From a bacterium (GTDB lineage: Bacteria > Patescibacteriota > Minisyncoccia > Phycocordibacterales > JAKEFN01), in the NCBI GenBank assembly GCA_022616085.1, contig JAKEFN010000161.1:1-9797 (forward strand): DNA of 9,797 bases, in the 5' to 3' direction. The position numbers and the translations under genes were made by a program. Positions 6,761 to 9,797 of this stretch are shown in pieces. Position 1 is the stretch's first letter. Every line of letters starts with the position of its first letter. The notes below the pieces were generated by a model that saw only the letters and a program-made list of their open reading frames with translations, had not been told where the DNA came from and searched no databases.

Positions 6761-7717
6761 TTACGTCCGCCACCGGAGTCGCGCAAGGGTCTTTATTTTC
6801 CGCGCTATGCGAAATACAAAATGCCGAAGCGGCTGGAGACGGAGCTTCCTTTTGAGTGCGGGCACGGAAGCTCCGCGAGCGAGTTCATATATATTGGCGG
6901 AATTGGCGGAATTTGAGAGCGGGGCCGCGAGGATCTGTTGTGAGCGCACGTGATCATGTCCCCACTTCACGACTTTCATGCCGTGCGAGAGAAGAAACGC
7001 TGCGGTGGTAGCAGGCGTAAACGTGTAGAGGTGCCCGTATTCAAGGCATCGCGGGAGCGGGCGTGACATGCGAAAATTCGCCGCATCGGGAAAAACCAGA
7101 AAATAATATCCTTTGTCTGAAAGAAGCGATCGCACATCCGCAATAACCTCATGGGCGTTCTTCATATGCTCAAGCACGTGCCGCATGATGATGAGATCAA
7201 AAGAAGACTTTCCTTTTTCACGACGGACGAAATCTTCAAAAAACTCATTCTCCACGCAGTCAATCTTGAAATATTCCCGTGCGACGCGCGCAAGCGTCCT
7301 ATCGGGCTCGATTCCCGTGACAGCGCTCTGCGGAAACTCCTTTTTGATTTCAGAAAGGAGAACGCCGGTACTGCATCCGATATCGAGAATTCGCATGCCG
7401 TCTTTGAGAAACGGACGGAGAAACTCGACCGCGCGGCGGCTGTTCCCTTCCGATTGTTCGCGCTTGTCTCCCTCAATGCTATGAACAATAGAATCATAGT
7501 CCGATCCGCATTTGTCTTTTGAAAAATCCCCTTTGTAATACGCCGCGAGTTCGGCATCAGTTGGCATGGGATTGTTGTAAATAAGCCCGCAACGGTTGCA
7601 GATAACATTGGTGACATCCTTTGCGGGCCCCTTCTTGAGCCCCGCCTTTCGGCAAACAACATCAAAATCCGAAGAATTGCAAAGTGGACAGCGTCCGTCT
7701 TTTTGAATATGCTCCAT
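6761..7717 (-). CDS. Class I SAM-dependent methyltransferase with N-terminal zinc ribbon
   Basis: This 318-residue protein has an N-terminal four-cysteine zinc-binding knuckle (Cys10, Cys13, Cys40, Cys43, ending CGLIYNNP) followed by a Rossmann methyltransferase core. Motif I is LDIGCSTG (111-118), the ribose-binding acid is Glu137 in GIEPD, and the post-II/III region is MRHVLEHM (178-185). This architecture recurs in methyltransferases of sugar and surface-polysaccharide clusters (C-methyltransferases of deoxysugars and many uncharacterised glycan enzymes). The likely role is methylating the sugar, cyclitol or glycan made by this operon; the acceptor is not determinable. The ATG lies 8 bases after the nucleotidyltransferase stop, without a Shine-Dalgarno. 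The C-terminal region (about 285-318) is strongly basic. A 10-bp hairpin and a short 9-bp tandem repeat lie in the 3' part of the gene. Confidence 0.87.
   Translation of the reverse strand: MEHIQKDGRCPLCNSSDFDVVCRKAGLKKGPAKDVTNVICNRCGLIYNNPMPTDAELAAYYKGDFSKDKCGSDYDSIVHSIEGDKREQSEGNSRRAVEFLRPFLKDGMRILDIGCSTGVLLSEIKKEFPQSAVTGIEPDRTLARVAREYFKIDCVENEFFEDFVRREKGKSSFDLIIMRHVLEHMKNAHEVIADVRSLLSDKGYYFLVFPDAANFRMSRPLPRCLEYGHLYTFTPATTAAFLLSHGMKVVKWGHDHVRSQQILAAPLSNSANSANIYELARGASVPALKRKLRLQPLRHFVFRIARKIKTLARLRWRT
6840..6875. repeat. Perfect 10-bp inverted repeat inside the methyltransferase gene
   Basis: CGGAGCTTCC (6840-6849) pairs perfectly with GGAAGCTCCG (6866-6875) across 16 bases, roughly 80-115 nt before the methyltransferase stop. 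In the operon mRNA it would form a G/C-rich hairpin. No U-tract follows, so it is not a classical terminator. It may only reflect codon choice. Confidence 0.6.
6893..6914. repeat. 9-bp tandem repeat in the methyltransferase gene
   Basis: The unit ATTGGCGGA occurs twice in a row (6893-6901, 6902-6910) plus a partial third. On the minus strand it encodes the repeated tripeptide Asn-Ser-Ala around residues 269-275. It is in frame (9 bp), so slippage would change protein length without a frameshift. Confidence 0.7.
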
Positions 7718-7725
7718 AGATCAAA

Positions 7726-8472
7726 TTATATCACCATGTAGTCATTCCTATACGCGGAAATTACATTTTCAGCCCTCTCTAGTTCTTCCGGAAAATCAAC
7801 CTCGTGCCAGCGAAATCCGCTCACGTCTCCGATATGCACATTTTCGTCCGTATGTTCCGCAATTTCTATCATCGCGTGCTCGGTTACGGCGCTCCGGTCG
7901 CGCGCGAGTATGTCATCCACCGTTTTTTTATACAAAGAGAGACATCTGTCGGGACAATAGGTCATTCCGACATATCCGCGATGATTATTCGAAAGCTTCT
8001 TTGAAGCATGTTTTAAAAAAACTCCTGTTTCGTCCGTGACGATTTTCATGTCGTCATCGGTGAGCTTCCTGTCGTTATCCGTAAAAACGACAATGTCTTC
8101 GCGACACCCCTCCTTCACTTTCTGCACTATCCCCTTGTGAAAAATATGATCAGCATGAAAAAGAAGAAAACCTCCGCTTGATACCTCATCCAGTCCGGCC
8201 TTCAAGCTCAAAAGGTTCCCTTCCGTATAGTCGGAATTCCGAACGACGACCGCCTCCGGCATAAGACGGCGGACCGTCTCGGAGAGTTTTTCAAATTGGA
8301 AACCGCCGACAACAACAATACGCCCCATGCCAAGCTCCTTCAAAAAAGCGAGGGCATAGGAAATAATCGGACGGTTATTGACCATAAGGAGGGGCTTCGG
8401 GGTGTCTCCGGTGAGATTCCCGAGTCTTCCGCCGAGACCGGCGGCCAAAATGATGGCAGTTACGTTCTTCAT
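7726..8472 (-). CDS. Sugar/cyclitol-phosphate nucleotidyltransferase (inositol-1-phosphate or choline-phosphate cytidylyltransferase type)
   Basis: This 248-residue protein is a GT-A-like nucleotidyltransferase that would join a phosphorylated small molecule to an NTP, releasing pyrophosphate. The NTP-binding loop is LAAGLGGRLG (9-18) with PKPLL (25-29). GNLLSLKAG (85-93) and FHADHIF (105-111) form the middle of the active site, and WHEVDFPEEL (222-231) supplies a late acidic metal-binding segment. No hexapeptide-repeat acyltransferase tail is present. In my reading, the GN-x-SL...DH-x-(F/Y) pattern and the DDDMKIV stretch (139-145) resemble L-myo-inositol-1-phosphate cytidylyltransferase more than hexose-1-phosphate enzymes, with LicC-like choline-phosphate enzymes second. 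The start overlaps the upstream kinase stop by 4 nt (ATGA), so the two are translationally coupled. It probably uses the kinase's product. The exact NTP and substrate are inferred. Confidence 0.82.
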   Translation of the reverse strand: MKNVTAIILAAGLGGRLGNLTGDTPKPLLMVNNRPIISYALAFLKELGMGRIVVVGGFQFEKLSETVRRLMPEAVVVRNSDYTEGNLLSLKAGLDEVSSGGFLLFHADHIFHKGIVQKVKEGCREDIVVFTDNDRKLTDDDMKIVTDETGVFLKHASKKLSNNHRGYVGMTYCPDRCLSLYKKTVDDILARDRSAVTEHAMIEIAEHTDENVHIGDVSGFRWHEVDFPEELERAENVISAYRNDYMVI

Positions 8473-9401
8473 AGATTGTTGATAATTTCCATTATTGAAT
8501 CCTCTTCGCGTTTCGCGCTCCGATATTCATCGCGGAAGCGGAGGGCGTTTCGGAGAGCGAGCTCGGGCAAAAATCTCATGGGCCATACAAACGCTTCGCG
8601 GAGAAGGCGGAAGCGGAGCGCATCAAAAAAATATTTCTTCTCTACAGCGGCAAGATGGCGTTTATTCTCATATCCGGATATAAAACGCTCGAATAGATTA
8701 AGCGAAAAATCGCCGCCATTGAAACACGTCCATATAACGGGAGTCATTATATCATAGAGGAGCGCGCCCCGATATGCATTATCAAAGTCAATGAAATGAA
8801 GTCCGCCGCTTTCATCAAAAACGACATTATCAGGCTTCACGTCTTGGTGTGTTATGCCTTGAGGAAGTGTGCGCGGCAATACAAGCTCTTCAAATTCAGA
8901 GCGGATAAAAGACGTGAACTCTTCCGCGTCTGGAAAACCCTTTTTTTTGATATGTTCGGTGTGCTCGCGTATATGGTTCCGTATGTCCTGCGGCTCCCAT
9001 GTCTGACGCGAAATCTTCTGCGGATAATCGGCAAGAATGGCATGAAAAATCCCAAGAAGATTTCCGATTCTTTCAGCGAAAGCAGGTGTCGTTTCGCGCC
9101 CCGTTTCGCCCGCTATGTAACGAAGGAGCGCGGCGGGTTTCCCGTCATATCGTGCGCATATATCGCCATCCGTTGTCCGCACGACGCGCGGGGCGGGAAA
9201 AGAATGCGCCGCAAGATGCTCGAGCATTTCAAGTTCAAAAGCCGCCTCTTCCGGCGTTCGGAGATTATATATTTTGAAAACATAGAACCCTGCCGCCGTC
9301 TCTGCGAGATAATTCGTATTGATAACGCCCCCGGCAAGGGGATTGATGCTTTTTGCCCCCATGCCGTATGTTTTCTCCAGTTCAAAGGCGATGCTATTCA
9401 T
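8469..9401 (-). CDS. APH/choline-kinase-fold small-molecule kinase, homoserine-kinase-like
   Basis: This 310-residue kinase has the aminoglycoside phosphotransferase fold. The nucleotide loop is LAGGVINTNY (22-31), the ATP-binding Lys43 sits in VFKIY, the catalytic Brenner motif is HQDVKPDN (His185, Asp187, Asn192) and the metal-binding motif is FIDFDN (203-208). The N-terminal half is closest in style to type II homoserine kinases, a subgroup that also covers sugar, choline and unknown kinases. In this operon a sugar or cyclitol is a likelier acceptor than homoserine, because no threonine genes are nearby and a nucleotidyltransferase follows with a 4-nt overlap. The ATG at 9401 is chosen because the fold begins there and it overlaps the cyclase stop by 8 nt. 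An upstream start at 9596 would add 65 Arg/Ser-rich residues lying wholly inside the cyclase gene. Confidence 0.85.
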   Translation of the reverse strand: MNSIAFELEKTYGMGAKSINPLAGGVINTNYLAETAAGFYVFKIYNLRTPEEAAFELEMLEHLAAHSFPAPRVVRTTDGDICARYDGKPAALLRYIAGETGRETTPAFAERIGNLLGIFHAILADYPQKISRQTWEPQDIRNHIREHTEHIKKKGFPDAEEFTSFIRSEFEELVLPRTLPQGITHQDVKPDNVVFDESGGLHFIDFDNAYRGALLYDIMTPVIWTCFNGGDFSLNLFERFISGYENKRHLAAVEKKYFFDALRFRLLREAFVWPMRFLPELALRNALRFRDEYRSAKREEDSIMEIINNL

Positions 9402-9797
9402 AGCTTTTAGAAATTGCTTCGGTAAGCGCGTCATCCGGCGCGGCGACCGTGTAGTAGTCGCCATCATGCCAGATGGATCCGATTTCGCGGACGAGGACGA
9501 ACCGAGGCGCCGCCGCATGGTATTTCTTATTGTAGCGAAGCGTATGAATGATGTCTTTTGGAGAAAGCGAGCGCGGGACGGATGCGGAAAGCCCATACTT
9601 CTCGATGAGATTTTTTTGCGCGGTCAGAGTATCCTTGTCGCATATATTCAGAAGATGCGCGAGTTCGGCAGATACCCGCATGCCGATCGCGACCGATTCG
9701 CCATGGCCCAAGGCGTAACCGGTGAGATATTCAACCGCATGCCCGACTTCATGGCCATATTGGTTCACAAGCGCCTCCCGTTCTTCATAAAAATCAC
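9394..9797 (-). CDS. Sugar phosphate cyclase (dehydroquinate synthase fold), C-terminal part, cut by window edge
   Basis: The last 133 residues of a dehydroquinate-synthase-fold enzyme are visible; the N-terminal NAD-binding domain lies past the right edge. The segment YGHEVGHAVEYLTG followed by LGHGESVAIGM holds two of the three zinc-ligand histidines (first His of GHEVGH, and His of GHGE) and the catalytic second His. Compared with bacterial AroB (RALLNLGHTFGH), the arginine seven residues before the first His is Ala, the Asn at -3 is Gln, and the residue after the first His is Glu and not Thr. Those positions touch the carboxylate and hydroxyls of the shikimate-pathway substrate. The gene is therefore more likely a cyclase making a cyclitol from a sugar phosphate (2-deoxy-scyllo-inosose synthase or EEVS type) than AroB itself. 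It overlaps the kinase by 8 nt. The true start is unseen. Confidence 0.8.
   Translation of the reverse strand, partial: DFYEEREALVNQYGHEVGHAVEYLTGYALGHGESVAIGMRVSAELAHLLNICDKDTLTAQKNLIEKYGLSASVPRSLSPKDIIHTLRYNKKYHAAAPRFVLVREIGSIWHDGDYYTVAAPDDALTEAISKSYE

Noticed and set aside
8796..9410. 204-codon open frame on the plus strand
   Set aside because: It is antisense to the clearly recognisable kinase and has a Cys/Arg-rich composition typical of a shadow frame.
9402..9596. Longer version of the kinase, starting at 9596
   Set aside because: The extra 65 residues are Arg/Ser-rich, show no fold-like pattern and lie entirely within the cyclase gene in another frame. The kinase fold begins at the ATG at 9401.

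Overview
The window looks like part of a Candidate Phyla Radiation (Parcubacteria-like) chromosome. This is inferred from style, not from a marker gene. Genes are tightly packed, often with 4- to 13-nt overlaps or short gaps, and most starts lack a clear Shine-Dalgarno sequence. There is a Ser/Thr-rich secreted repeat-poor beta-sandwich protein of a type common in those genomes, and a compact RelE-type toxin-antitoxin pair. TGA ends several genes, so the code appears standard and not the UGA-Gly code of Gracilibacteria. No rRNA, tRNA, CRISPR array or intact insertion sequence is visible.

Layout. (1) 1-144: left edge, no supported gene, with a weak terminator for the next gene. (2) 145-2556, minus strand: an 803-residue secreted or membrane-anchored surface protein. 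It has an N-terminal hydrophobic segment, beta-sandwich regions, a fibronectin-III-like module and a tail-fibre-like C-terminus. (3) 2557-2865: intergenic region holding a 78-bp gene remnant and the promoter/operator area of the toxin-antitoxin pair. (4) 2866-3362, plus strand: antitoxin and RelE/ParE toxin. (5) 3397-9797, minus strand: a six-gene operon read from the right edge leftward. Its genes are a sugar phosphate cyclase of the dehydroquinate synthase fold (partial), an APH/homoserine-kinase-like small-molecule kinase, an inositol-phosphate/choline-phosphate-type nucleotidyltransferase, a zinc-ribbon SAM methyltransferase, an ABC half-transporter, and a capsule-type polysaccharide (glycosyltransferase-like) protein.

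Working together (inference). Cyclase, kinase and nucleotidyltransferase in consecutive, overlapping genes suggest synthesis of an NDP-activated cyclitol. The sugar phosphate is cyclised, the cyclitol is phosphorylated, and the phosphate is activated with a nucleotide. The methyltransferase, transporter and glycosyltransferase-like protein would then decorate, flip and assemble a surface glycan. The visible cyclase active-site segment lacks residues typical of true dehydroquinate synthase, which supports a non-shikimate role.

The second notable point is the toxin-antitoxin module. It lies between two near-identical 79-bp direct repeats. One is the real 3' end of the polysaccharide gene. The other is an orphaned copy of the same 26 codons whose five differences are all at wobble positions. 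This looks like the scar of an insertion or recombination into the 3' end of that gene.
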